Assembly (NCBI GenBank): GCA_022013205.1
Contig: JAKLQT010000022.1
Span: 1-9,466, forward strand
Reading direction: 5' to 3'
From: Candidatus Omnitrophota bacterium
Lineage (GTDB): Bacteria; Omnitrophota; Gorgyraeia; B26-G9
DNA: 9,466 nt
The notes beneath the pieces were generated by a model that saw only the letters and a program-made list of their open reading frames with translations, ran no database searches and was not told the DNA's origin. Below are positions 1 to 6,453 of this stretch, piece after piece. Both the position numbers and the translations under genes were made by a program. Position 1 is the first letter of the stretch, and every line of letters begins with the position of its first letter.

Positions 1-812
1 ATTGTACAACTATCCCCGTTGGAATATGTGTAATACGCACAGCAGAATCTGTTGTATTTACATGTTGTCCGCCGGCTCCGCCGGATCTGTAAACATCGAT
101 ACGCAAATCATCTTCCTTAACATCAATATTTATATCCTTATCTACCTCAGGGATAACCTCTACAGAGGCAAATGATGTATGCCTGCGTTTATTGGAATCA
201 AAAGGAGAAATCCTTACCAGCCGGTGGACCCCGTTTTCGCCTTTAAGCTTGCCGTAAGCAAAAACTCCTTTAATCAATATTGTTGCACTTTTAACACCCG
301 CTTCTTCACCCGGGAGCAGGTCAATATTATCCACTTCGAACGCGTTATTTTCCGCCCAGCGGCCATACATACGCAAAAGCATGCTCGTCCAGTCACAGGA
401 CTCAGTACCGCCTGCTCCGGCATGAACGCTTAAAAACGCGTTCGCGCGGTCCTCCTTTGCGGAAAGTAATAGATCGATCTCCAGTTTATCAACTGATTTC
501 TCAAGATCAATAAGTTCAGATTTTATCTGGCTCAGAGTCTCAGTATCATCAGCGTCAACAAGTTCTATGAGTTCTCCGATATTCTTAACATCCGCTTCTG
601 CTTTTTGGATAGGTTCTGCCTGGCGTTTTATATTTTTCAATTCCTGGATGATCTTATTCGCTTCTTCCTGATCACCCCAGAAATCAGGCTGGGCCATCTT
701 TTGCTCTAGAGGAGTGATTTGGGAAAGTTTAGTCTCAAGGTCAAAGATACACCCTGAGTTGTTCAAATTTTTCGGAAATTTTGTTGAATTTTTCTTTTAA
801 CTCTTCGCGCAT
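1..812 (-). CDS. prfB: Peptide chain release factor 2 (RF2), 3' end cut off by the window, programmed +1 frameshift
   Basis: RF2 recognises UAA and UGA in the ribosomal A site and triggers peptide release. Seen: ATG at 812-810, preceded by a strong Shine-Dalgarno at 818-824. Frame one runs 23 codons to an in-frame UGA at 743-741, in the context CUU-UGA-C with an SD-like AGGGTG a few bases upstream. This is the canonical +1 frameshift site of prfB, which lets low RF2 levels raise RF2 synthesis. After the shift the second frame (from 742) is open to position 1, about 247 codons. It carries the anticodon-like SPF tripeptide near residue 202, which reads the stop codon, and the catalytic GGQ near residue 247. 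Both positions match E. coli RF2 (205 and 250). About 270 of roughly 365 residues are present; the C-terminus lies off the window. The recoding site plus SPF makes RF2, not RF1, very secure. Confidence 0.97.
736..758 (-). promoter_or_regulatory. prfB: prfB programmed +1 ribosomal frameshift site
   Basis: On the minus strand the codons read CTC AGG GTG TAT CTT TGA C. The internal SD-like AGGGTG, the slippery CUU, and the UGA followed by C are the elements known to drive +1 slippage (CUU to UUU) in prfB. The UGA is codon 24, close to codon 26 in E. coli. The SD-like element differs from the E. coli AGGGGG by one base. Confidence 0.95.
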
Positions 813-832
813 AGTATTCCTCCTAAGAATTT

Positions 833-861
833 ATTTTAACATAAATAAAAACACAACGCAA
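833..861 (-). promoter_or_regulatory. Candidate sigma70-type promoter for prfB
   Basis: On the minus strand, TTGCGT (861-856), a 17-bp spacer and TAAAAT (838-833) sit just upstream of the prfB ribosome binding site. The start of transcription would fall near 826, giving a leader of about 14 bases that begins almost at the SD. Prediction from consensus only. Confidence 0.5.
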
Positions 862-872
862 TCTCAGAAACA

Positions 873-1023
873 TGGAATTTACCCATTTTTAACTGTTAAA
901 ATTCTGTAACTATATAGTATTAAACAAGTACAAAAAAATGAGGAGGGGTAAATCCGCAAAAACAATTCTCTCTATCTGCTTCATAGTAAGTTATAATGTG
1001 ATTTAAAAAATGGGTAAACTCCA
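873..1023. repeat. 151-bp element bounded by 18-bp inverted repeats (MITE-like)
   Basis: The left end TGGAATTTACCCATTTTT (873-890) and the complement of the right end (1023-1006) match at 17 of 18 bases. The interior is AT-rich, has no usable reading frame, and includes a third related segment, GGGGTAAATCC, near 945-955. The bases CA flank both sides (871-872 and 1024-1025), too short to prove a target duplication. The core AATTTACCCAT recurs at the right end of the larger palindromic element at 6959-7187. It could be a non-autonomous mobile element or a regulatory palindrome between the two divergent genes. Confidence 0.5.
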
Positions 1024-1035
1024 CATAAATTACTA

Positions 1036-1065
1036 TTGGAAATCAACGTAAAATAATGTTAGAAT
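1036..1065 (+). promoter_or_regulatory. Possible promoter for the membrane protein gene; transcript may be leaderless
   Basis: TTGGAA (1036-1041), an 18-bp spacer and TAGAAT (1060-1065) lie immediately before the GTG at 1075. A start site 7-10 bases downstream of the -10 would coincide with the GTG, and no Shine-Dalgarno is visible. Weak consensus match. Confidence 0.3.
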
Positions 1066-1074
1066 TATTATATC

Positions 1075-2742
1075 GTGAAAAGGCCAATAAAAATAGTATT
1101 TATCTGCTTACTCCTATTCCATGCAATCAATAATATTTTATGGCTTTCCATAGATGGCAAACAACACATAGGCTGCTTTGTTATTTTTCATTTAGAACGT
1201 GCTCAGGAAATTCATGAGAACATCAACAGCCAGGGATATTTGCACCGCATTACGGCTATGTTAGCGTACTTAAGCCCTGAGCAGCTCAGCCAGAAAATTA
1301 GTTCAAATCTGCCCAGCGGGTACGCGATAATCACACTTTTTTTGTCACAAATTCTTTTTATACCGCTACATTTCATAGAGCTTACCAATCTTATTTATCT
1401 AGCTATACTGCTTTTATCAACTTACTTTTTAGCAAAACAACTATTTGACCGCAAAACCGCGCTCATATCGATATTCTTGCTTTCTTTCTATCCATACATT
1501 TACGGAATGAGCAGAAAATTCATAGCAGAAACAGCGCTGATTGCGATCACGGCATCAGCATACTATTTTCTGGTAAAAACTAACTACTTTAAGAATATCC
1601 GCTCATCAATAGCTCTGGGAACAGTTTCTTTTATCGCGATATTAATACAGCCTTTATACACAGCATTTATAAGCGGCGGCTTTTTGTATTCCGTGTTCAA
1701 AATCATTCAAAAAAAACACACCTTCCTGGCTAAACAGCTGCTTAATATATTCCTCTGTCTGTTAATCGCAGTCAGCGCGCTATTTTTCGCCTATGAGGAC
1801 CTTCACAACTTAAAAATCAATCTTAATAATACTTTTGAGGATATGTATATTACCGCTACGACCTTCTCAAAAAACTTTATCGGCAATGCTGACAGCGGCG
1901 TTAATAATCTCTTTTTATATGCTTCGCCGAATGATCATTGTCCCTGCACCCAAGTCAGTGATCGTGGCATAAATCTGCGGTGTATATTTTTTTATTTCAC
2001 ACAGATGCTTGACATCCTTTCCCCGCTGCTGGGAATATTGTTTTGTATCTCAATCTTCGTTACTAAAAGTAACTCGGAAAAATATCCCGGCGCAAAAACA
2101 TTACTTTTATTTTGGATCGGAATCTCTTATCTGTTTTTAATACTTATGCCGCAAAAATGGGCCAGGTTTTATACCGCAGCCGCACCGGCAATGGCTATAT
2201 TAACTTCCGCTGGGATTATGCAAATTAAAAAAATTAAAATTAGAAAAATTGCACTTGTTTTACTGGCATTCATTGCTATAGTTCAGTTTTTTTTCTATTC
2301 CTATATATTGTATCCGCATACTCCGCCGCTTTGCATAATCAAAGAATATATCAACGCGCATAAGCCTTTAAAGACCAACTACAGCGAAACTGCATTAGAG
2401 ATTGCTAAGAGCATTCATCTCACTGCAAAGGACAAATCCCGTATTAAGATCGGATTTTTCTCTCTGGTAACATTTAGTGACCGCTTTTCAGAGCGTTGGT
2501 ACAATGACGCAACCTACTATTTTCGTTTTCTTCTTAACCTATACAAACAGCCAAACGCCTGCATAACGCTTAAATGGGCCTTAAGCGAAGAAATCATTAA
2601 AGAAGAGAGCTATGATTATATAATATTACTGCAGGATAATTTTATCTTGCCGGAAGAAATCTCGGATAATTACGAACTGATAGATAAGGCTCAGTTACAT
2701 CCATCCGAAATATCTGTTTCACATTACAAGCTCAACAACTAA
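1075..2742 (+). CDS. GT-C-like polytopic membrane protein, putative lipid-linked sugar glycosyltransferase
   Basis: A 555-residue protein with about eleven predicted membrane helices, roughly at residues 5-26, 83-100, 103-121, 128-144, 150-166, 178-206, 222-240, 308-330, 340-358, 363-384 and 389-413. A soluble C-terminal tail of about 140 residues follows. The segment around 128-166 (LLSFYPYIYGMSRKFIAET) and MPQKWARFYTAAAPAMAIL near 358-376 resemble the repeated membrane pattern of PMT/ArnT-type GT-C glycosyltransferases. Those enzymes move sugars from polyprenyl-phosphate carriers on the outer face of the inner membrane. The first extracytoplasmic loop (27-82) has acidic residues (D27, E41, E45) but no clear Asp-Glu catalytic pair, so activity is inferred only. 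The start is GTG at 1075: an in-frame stop sits at 1060 and no ATG comes soon after. There is no visible ribosome binding site and no operon partner. Confidence 0.7.
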   Translation: MKRPIKIVFICLLLFHAINNILWLSIDGKQHIGCFVIFHLERAQEIHENINSQGYLHRITAMLAYLSPEQLSQKISSNLPSGYAIITLFLSQILFIPLHFIELTNLIYLAILLLSTYFLAKQLFDRKTALISIFLLSFYPYIYGMSRKFIAETALIAITASAYYFLVKTNYFKNIRSSIALGTVSFIAILIQPLYTAFISGGFLYSVFKIIQKKHTFLAKQLLNIFLCLLIAVSALFFAYEDLHNLKINLNNTFEDMYITATTFSKNFIGNADSGVNNLFLYASPNDHCPCTQVSDRGINLRCIFFYFTQMLDILSPLLGILFCISIFVTKSNSEKYPGAKTLLLFWIGISYLFLILMPQKWARFYTAAAPAMAILTSAGIMQIKKIKIRKIALVLLAFIAIVQFFFYSYILYPHTPPLCIIKEYINAHKPLKTNYSETALEIAKSIHLTAKDKSRIKIGFFSLVTFSDRFSERWYNDATYYFRFLLNLYKQPNACITLKWALSEEIIKEESYDYIILLQDNFILPEEISDNYELIDKAQLHPSEISVSHYKLNN

Positions 2743-2796
2743 TTCGGGGAGGTTTGCAGTTAAGGTCAAATATACTCAAATTGATCTGATATTTGC

Positions 2797-2825
2797 TTGA
2801 TTTTTTTGGATTGTAATAGTACAAT
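2797..2825 (+). promoter_or_regulatory. Promoter of tRNA-Leu
   Basis: TTGATT (2797-2802), a 17-bp spacer and TACAAT (2820-2825) sit 13 bases before the mature 5' end of the tRNA. Good consensus and position. Confidence 0.6.
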
Positions 2826-2837
2826 ATAATTCCTCTT

Positions 2838-2924
2838 GCCGAAGTGGTGGAACTGGCAGACGCGCATGGTTCAGGGCCATGTGTCCGCAAGGACGTGTGG
2901 GTTCAAATCCCACCTTCGGCACCA
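2838..2924 (+). tRNA. tRNA-Leu, anticodon CAG
   Basis: An 87-base class II tRNA. The acceptor stem GCCGAAG pairs with CTTCGGC, followed by A and an encoded CCA. The D arm is GTGGTGGAACTGGCAGAC. The anticodon stem CATGG/CCATG carries the loop TTCAGGG, so the anticodon CAG lies at 2872-2874 and reads CUG. The long variable arm GTCC-GCAA-GGAC is typical of leucine tRNAs, and the T arm is GTGGG-TTCAAAT-CCCAC. All stems pair fully. A two-hairpin repeat starts at the terminal A. Confidence 0.97.
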
Positions 2925-3031
2925 TAAATAAGCACATAACTTATACGACCAACGGAAGAATAAGTTATAAGTGCGCATTTATCCCGAAGCGTAGAGGGAA
3001 ATTGTCAAAGAGAATTTCCCGATGGTTACGC
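2924..3031. repeat. Two-hairpin repeat, diverged copy next to tRNA-Leu
   Basis: Hairpin 1: ATAAAT (2924-2929), GCAC (2932-2935) and ATAACTTAT (2936-2944) pair with ATAAGTTAT (2960-2968), GTGC (2971-2974) and ATTTAT (2977-2982), around a loop containing CAACGG. Hairpin 2: GCGTA (2989-2993) and GGGAAATT (2996-3003) pair with AATTTCCC (3013-3020) and TACGC (3027-3031). The same order of elements appears upstream of lexA at 6287-6402, with different bases in the outer stems but pairing kept. Neither hairpin is followed by a T tract, so an intrinsic terminator is not indicated. Confidence 0.7.
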
Positions 3032-3111
3032 AAGGGGAAAATACTAAAACATAAGTGGGATTTGAATGCAAAGAGATAATTTGAGATAGAAGCATATCAC
3101 AATAAAGATTA

Positions 3112-3450
3112 TTATTTGGATGACGGAAGAAAAGAAATATTCTTACTGCAGAAAGATTCTTCGCGCAAAACCCCTTTAATAACTACAAGATCCTCTACCG
3201 CGATCGCACTTAAGCTCTGAGATTCATCCTCAGAATTCATTCTGTTTACGATTACAGTATCCGAAGGCACCAGCACCGTTACCTGCTTATTGATATAAGG
3301 CAGATATACTTCTAAAGTATCCTCAGTCAGGCTCTTTACAATACCGCTGATTTGAAAGGGAGGAGCGTACTCCTGCTCAGCAAACGCCATTACCCCAACA
3401 AACAAAAAAGCAACTGCAGATAAAACTATCAGGTATTTTTTTAATTTCAT
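3112..3450 (-). CDS. Small exported protein, DUF5666-like
   Basis: A 112-residue protein. Residues 1-24 form a Sec signal peptide: KLKKY, a hydrophobic core LIVLSAVAFLFVGV, and a cleavage site AFA before EQ. The mature part is a small beta-rich domain: FQISGIVKSLTEDTLEV, then a strand pair VTVLVPSDTVIV, then AVEDLVVIKG. This spacing of a GIV strand, a DT-I strand and a V-V-KG strand resembles DUF5666/OB-like periplasmic domains of unknown role. I chose the ATG at 3450 because a signal peptide begins there and a purine-rich stretch (AGAGAAG) precedes it. An upstream in-frame start at 3486 would add 12 polar residues and lie in a palindrome. It is downstream of the cupin gene with a 122-base gap and may be co-transcribed. 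Function unknown. Confidence 0.7.
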   Translation of the reverse strand: MKLKKYLIVLSAVAFLFVGVMAFAEQEYAPPFQISGIVKSLTEDTLEVYLPYINKQVTVLVPSDTVIVNRMNSEDESQSLSAIAVEDLVVIKGVLREESFCSKNISFLPSSK

Positions 3451-3474
3451 TCTCTTCTCTTTTCTATTTGCAAC

Positions 3475-3495
3475 GGGAGGGGACAAGCCCCTCCC
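3475..3495. repeat. GC-rich palindrome in the leader of the exported protein gene
   Basis: GGGAGGGG (3475-3482), loop ACAAG, CCCCTCCC (3488-3495): a perfect 8-bp stem in otherwise AT-rich DNA. It resembles the short REP-like palindromes scattered between genes in many bacteria. It ends 25 bases upstream of the ATG at 3450 and has no following T run on either strand. Confidence 0.5.
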
Positions 3496-3572
3496 CTACA
3501 ACCTTATTATCATACCCTTAATCGCTGCTTTTTATTCGCTAAACGCTAATTGCTATTCGTTGTTTTTAGCCA

Positions 3573-3839
3573 TTAACCGAATTTATAGGCTTTTCTAACC
3601 GGCTCTTCTACTATCCATGTGCATGATAAGCCTTTAGGAAACACTACCAGGTCTTTGGACTGAAAACTGACTTCGCCTTCATCGGTTTTAACTGTTACCT
3701 TCCCTTCATATATATAACAGGTTTCTTTATCCGAATATGTCCATTCAAAAGTGCTCTTTTCGCACTCCCAGATTCCCCAGTTTTTTATATCTAAGGCATC
3801 AAGCTCTTCCTGTGTCGGCTTTTTTACAGTAATTTCCAC
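3573..3839 (-). CDS. Small single-domain cupin (cupin_3 / DUF861-like)
   Basis: An 88-residue protein that is essentially one beta-barrel cupin. The core reads WGIWECEKSTFEWTY, then ETCYIYEGKVTVKT, EVSFQSKDLVVFPKG, and a C-terminal WIVEEPVRKAYKF. The Y-x-x-EG-x-V-x-V motif, the (K/G)D-x-V-x-FPKG motif and the terminal Trp...Val-Arg-Lys-x-Tyr match the EutQ/ureidoglycine-type cupin_3 family. The classic histidine metal ligands are absent, as is common in this family, so substrate and activity cannot be called. The start is GTG at 3839, set by a strong AAGGAGG at 3847-3853 seven bases upstream. It has its own promoter (3934-3962) and a leader filled by a hairpin repeat, so it need not depend on the upstream polymerase gene. 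Confidence 0.85.
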   Translation of the reverse strand: MEITVKKPTQEELDALDIKNWGIWECEKSTFEWTYSDKETCYIYEGKVTVKTDEGEVSFQSKDLVVFPKGLSCTWIVEEPVRKAYKFG

Positions 3840-3850
3840 AACAACACCTC

Positions 3851-3921
3851 CTTAATGAGCACGTCATTTATGGAACGCAGTGAACATAAATGACTGTGCG
3901 AATTAACTCCGTGTAATATGA
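3851..3921. repeat. 71-bp hairpin repeat, copy in the cupin leader
   Basis: About 67 of 71 bases match the copy at 6287-6357. On the minus (transcribed) strand, TTAAT, GCAC and GTCATTTATG pair with CATAAATGAC, GTGC and ATTAA around a 12-base loop. The base of the stem runs into the Shine-Dalgarno of the cupin gene (3847-3853). The second hairpin of the family is cut off here: identity stops after the start of its outer arm (ACTCCGTG-AATATGA). Confidence 0.8.
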
Positions 3922-3933
3922 TTAAGTGTATTT

Positions 3934-3962
3934 ATTATAACTGTTCCATCGAATAAATTCAA
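3934..3962 (-). promoter_or_regulatory. Promoter of the cupin gene
   Basis: On the minus strand, TTGAAT (3962-3957), a 17-bp spacer and a perfect TATAAT (3939-3934). Transcription would start near 3927, so the whole hairpin repeat (3851-3921) becomes the 5' leader. The -35 lies right behind the end of the polymerase gene. Confidence 0.6.
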
Positions 3963-3967
3963 ACTTT

Positions 3968-5152
3968 CTATTCTCTTATAGACAGGATACTTGCCGGATG
4001 CAGTGTCCAGTCACCATATCTCTGATTAATATCATCCTGGGCGTTAGATAACTGCTTGCGCTTTTTTTGATCCGCAAAAAGAAAGGACCCTGTATAAGCT
4101 CCTAACCCTCTCGCGGTAACCCCCAAGGCCCGTATCTGAATGTTACGGGCTTTCAGCTTATCCAGTATAAAAAGCGCCCTCAGAAACAGAGCAGCCGAAT
4201 CATTGGTAAATTCCTTAAAGTTTTTTTCCTTGGATACAAATTCAAGGCCGGGTTTGCGCAGATAAATATGCAGTATGCTTGATTCCAGTTTATACCGTCT
4301 TAGACGGGAACCTACCATCTCACACAAAAGGCGCAGCCATGCCTCTACTTCATGGCGGGCATATATGTTACGCGGCAGGGTATAAGAATGCCCTACAGAT
4401 TTAGGCGCTGCATCAACCTCATGAAACCAATGTATATCATCTTCCATAAACAAAGAGGGGTTGGCAGCAGCAAACATCCACAGCCCCACTTTACCGAATT
4501 TATCCGCGTAGAAATCCTCAGGAATCCTGCGCATATCAGAATAAGAAAAAATTGAATAATTATTTAAACGCTCCGTCAAGTGCCTGCCGATACCCGGGAT
4601 TTTCTCAACTGGCAGGTCTTTAAGAAAACAGGCAATATCACCTATGTCCATTATCACCATGCCGTCAGGTTTTTTAAGCGAAGACGCTATCTTCGACATC
4701 AAGCGGTTCACAGATATGCCGATAGACCCGGTTATATCAAAACTGCTTTTTATATTATTTTTTATATCCATGCCCAGTTCAAGATAAGATCCATAACTTT
4801 TATCAAGCCCGCTGACATCCAAATAAAATTCATCCACAGATGCCTGCTCTACCTGCGGGCTGTAATTATGCAGTAAATTCCCGATCTGCTTGGACACATA
4901 AAGGTATTTAGCTGAATCAGCCGCGACAAATTCCGCATAAGGACAAATACGAAACGCCTCCTGCGTACTCATGCCTGAGTCTATACCTAATCTTTTTGCC
5001 TCATATGACGCGGCGCAAACAACGCTTCTTCTTTTGTCCGCTCTGCCACCGACAATTAAAGGTTTGCCCTTTAAGCGTGGATTCACCGCCTGCTCAACTG
5101 AGGCAAAAAAAGCATCCATATCGATATGCAGTATTTTACGTTCATGCTTCAT
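3968..5152 (-). CDS. dinB: Y-family translesion DNA polymerase (Pol IV type)
   Basis: A 394-residue, full-length error-prone polymerase that bypasses lesions during the SOS response. Seen: N-terminal HIDMDAFFASVEQ with metal-binding D11 and steric-gate F16, SVDEFYLDVSG with catalytic D107 and E108, and the palm stretch GSIGISVNRLMSKIASSLKKPDG. A helix-hairpin-helix follows at PVEKIPGIGRHLTERL (181-196), then a little-finger domain at about 245-350. The tail contains SFLFAD, a plausible sliding-clamp binding motif, and INQRYGDWTLHPAS, typical of these polymerases. No key residue is missing. The ATG at 5152 gives the usual short lead before the first motif, though no good Shine-Dalgarno is seen. 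It lies 257 bases downstream of the small DUF6504-like gene in the same direction as lexA, which supports SOS control by LexA, either by readthrough or by a promoter I could not find. Confidence 0.95.
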   Translation of the reverse strand: MKHERKILHIDMDAFFASVEQAVNPRLKGKPLIVGGRADKRRSVVCAASYEAKRLGIDSGMSTQEAFRICPYAEFVAADSAKYLYVSKQIGNLLHNYSPQVEQASVDEFYLDVSGLDKSYGSYLELGMDIKNNIKSSFDITGSIGISVNRLMSKIASSLKKPDGMVIMDIGDIACFLKDLPVEKIPGIGRHLTERLNNYSIFSYSDMRRIPEDFYADKFGKVGLWMFAAANPSLFMEDDIHWFHEVDAAPKSVGHSYTLPRNIYARHEVEAWLRLLCEMVGSRLRRYKLESSILHIYLRKPGLEFVSKEKNFKEFTNDSAALFLRALFILDKLKARNIQIRALGVTARGLGAYTGSFLFADQKKRKQLSNAQDDINQRYGDWTLHPASILSIRE

Positions 5153-5409
5153 AATTAAAAATTTAAAATAGTCACAAATCCCTGCAGTTTGTTATTAGCT
5201 CATGGCTTACTTACTAAGGTTATCACAACCAAAGTCCGACGGATGATCGTTCCCGCTGTAAAACAAAGCGGTCACTAGGACGACGGACGTACACTCTTTC
5301 CTTTCGCTAAAAACAAAATTGTTCATTGCTACATTGCTTTTTCGTCCTTCGTCCCAGCCTTGCAGCTTTTCGGCAGGCGGTCGTCCCTCGTCTCTCGTAT
5401 TGAGCTCAG
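5153..5409. repeat. Gene-free spacer between dinB and the small SOS gene, with an imperfect palindrome
   Basis: No gene is supported here. At 5234-5288, GTCCG...CCGCT (5234-5238, 5253-5257) faces AGCGG...CGGAC (5267-5271, 5284-5288) around the loop GTAAAACAA. A stretch rich in CGTCC/TCGTCC/CGTCTCTCG words follows at 5340-5398. It looks like repeat-derived intergenic DNA. An open frame crosses it but reads as low-complexity translation. Confidence 0.45.
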
Positions 5410-5697
5410 CTATGCGTCTTCTAAAATCACTCTCCAGCGGAAATTTCCAGGAATAAAACAAATTGTATATTGAGTATCATTGCTATCTGTCACGCTGAAC
5501 AAATGAAATGCTTCTGCGCCTTTTTTCTCCTGCCAGGAAAATTGCACATTTTTAATTATGTGTTTATTCCCATGCAAAAAAAACCAGAGGGGGAAAAACC
5601 CTCCCCGTTTAAACGAGACAACAACATCTATCGCTTGTCCGCAAAAGGCATCATCCTGAGGAAGAGGCCTGTCCCAACGTGCTTCTGGATTAAACAT
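5410..5697 (-). CDS. Small DUF6504-like protein of the lexA-dinB cassette
   Basis: A 95-residue, beta-rich protein. Its ATG lies inside the end of lexA: the bases ATGTTTAA hold both this start and the lexA stop, so translation is probably coupled. After a charged N-terminus, the pattern PLWFFLHGNKHIIKNVQFSW, then FHLFSV, then TQYTICF, then FRWRVILED follows. This matches the layout of DUF6504 proteins (P-x-x-FxW-x-GR-x-Y-x-V-x-x-V-x-x-W ... YxL ... W-x-L-x-x-x-xD), which are often encoded beside dinB or imuB-like polymerase genes. That assignment is from memory of the pattern and is moderate. The position suggests a role with the polymerase, such as an accessory or structural partner, but none is shown. 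A GC-rich inverted segment lies inside the gene near 5585-5607. Confidence 0.65.
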   Translation of the reverse strand: MFNPEARWDRPLPQDDAFCGQAIDVVVSFKRGGFFPLWFFLHGNKHIIKNVQFSWQEKKGAEAFHLFSVTDSNDTQYTICFIPGNFRWRVILEDA

Positions 5698-6277
5698 ATT
5701 TTCTTACTGCGGTAATCACCTTACCGATTATTTGCGAGCGTTCATTTAATGAGATTATTGAATAATTTTTATTCGCCGGTTCCAGGAAGAATTTATTTTC
5801 TCTGCTTCTTAATATCTTTACTGTTACTTCTCCGTCAACCCGGCAGACAACTATGTCCCTGTCCTGAGCGCAGGGCTGTTTTTTAACCAGGACCAGATCA
5901 TCCGGCATAATACCCGCGTCAATCATACTGTCTCCATGCACCCGTAAAAAAAACAATTCATCTTTCTGGGCAAACAGTTTATCCACATTAAAATAATCCT
6001 CAATATTTTCAATCGCTAAAACCGGCACTCCCGCGGGCACACGGCCTAAGATCGGAATCGTCAGCATGGCTTTTTCCGTTAATTCTATTGCCCTTGATTT
6101 TTTTTCCTCAAGCAGGATATATCCTTTTTTGCACAGCGCGGTTAAATAGTCCCGCACCGTACCTGTTGAGGAAAACCCAAATTGAGCAGCTATTTCCCTG
6201 ATAGTCGGCGGCAGGCCTTCGCGTATCATTTTTCTGATATACATGAGCACTTCCTGCTGTTTATTAGTCAATTCCAT
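5690..6277 (-). CDS. lexA: LexA, SOS repressor and self-cleaving protease
   Basis: A 195-residue transcriptional repressor of the DNA damage response, inactivated by RecA-stimulated self-cleavage. Seen: an N-terminal winged helix-turn-helix (PPTIREIAAQFGFSSTGTVR, about 23-42, then YLTALCKKGYI), the cleavage site at A82-G83 in RVPAGVP, catalytic S117 in HGDSM, and K154 in VTVKIL. Spacing equals that of E. coli LexA within two residues. I place the start at the ATG at 6277, with AAGGGGG (6283-6289) as ribosome binding site. A GTG at 6298 in the same frame would begin inside the hairpin repeat and lacks its own site. The stop overlaps the start of the next gene. The promoter at 6581-6610 implies a leader of about 297 bases holding repeat copies. 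The recognition helix (SSTGTVRD) differs from E. coli, so the operator sequence should differ too. Confidence 0.97.
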   Translation of the reverse strand: MELTNKQQEVLMYIRKMIREGLPPTIREIAAQFGFSSTGTVRDYLTALCKKGYILLEEKKSRAIELTEKAMLTIPILGRVPAGVPVLAIENIEDYFNVDKLFAQKDELFFLRVHGDSMIDAGIMPDDLVLVKKQPCAQDRDIVVCRVDGEVTVKILRSRENKFFLEPANKNYSIISLNERSQIIGKVITAVRKYV

Positions 6278-6286
6278 CCCTACCCC

Positions 6287-6402
6287 CTTAATGAGCACGT
6301 CATTTATGGAACAACGTGAACATAAATGACTGTGCGAATTAACTCCGTGGAATATGAGGGAAATTGTCGTAAGAGAATTTTCCCATGTTTATGAAACGGA
6401 GT
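6287..6402. repeat. Two-hairpin repeat, full copy in the lexA leader
   Basis: Hairpin 1 (6287-6340) is nearly identical to the copy at 3851-3921 and ends at the lexA Shine-Dalgarno. Hairpin 2: ACTCCGT (6342-6348) and GGGAAATT (6358-6365) pair with AATTTTCCC (6376-6384) and ACGGAGT (6396-6402). The same two-part layout occurs beside the tRNA at 2924-3031, with compensating base changes in the stems. Confidence 0.75.
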
Positions 6403-6453
6403 AACACGCTTATCCCACCCCTAAGCAAAGAACACTTTGACTACGCTCAGAAT

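Noticed and set aside
179..433. Plus-strand open frame opposite prfB
   Set aside because: Antisense shadow of the conserved RF2 coding sequence.
2879..3079. Plus-strand open frame of 66 codons
   Set aside because: Begins inside tRNA-Leu and runs through the two-hairpin repeat.
4352..5171. Several plus-strand open frames opposite the polymerase gene
   Set aside because: Shadows of dinB, whose motifs are intact on the minus strand.
5207..5461. Minus-strand open frame of 84 codons between dinB and the small SOS gene
   Set aside because: Overlaps the end of the DUF6504-like gene and mostly translates palindromic, low-complexity spacer; no start site or domain.
6278..6298. Earlier GTG start for lexA
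   Set aside because: Would start within the hairpin repeat and lacks a ribosome binding site; the ATG at 6277 has one and gives the standard LexA N-terminus.
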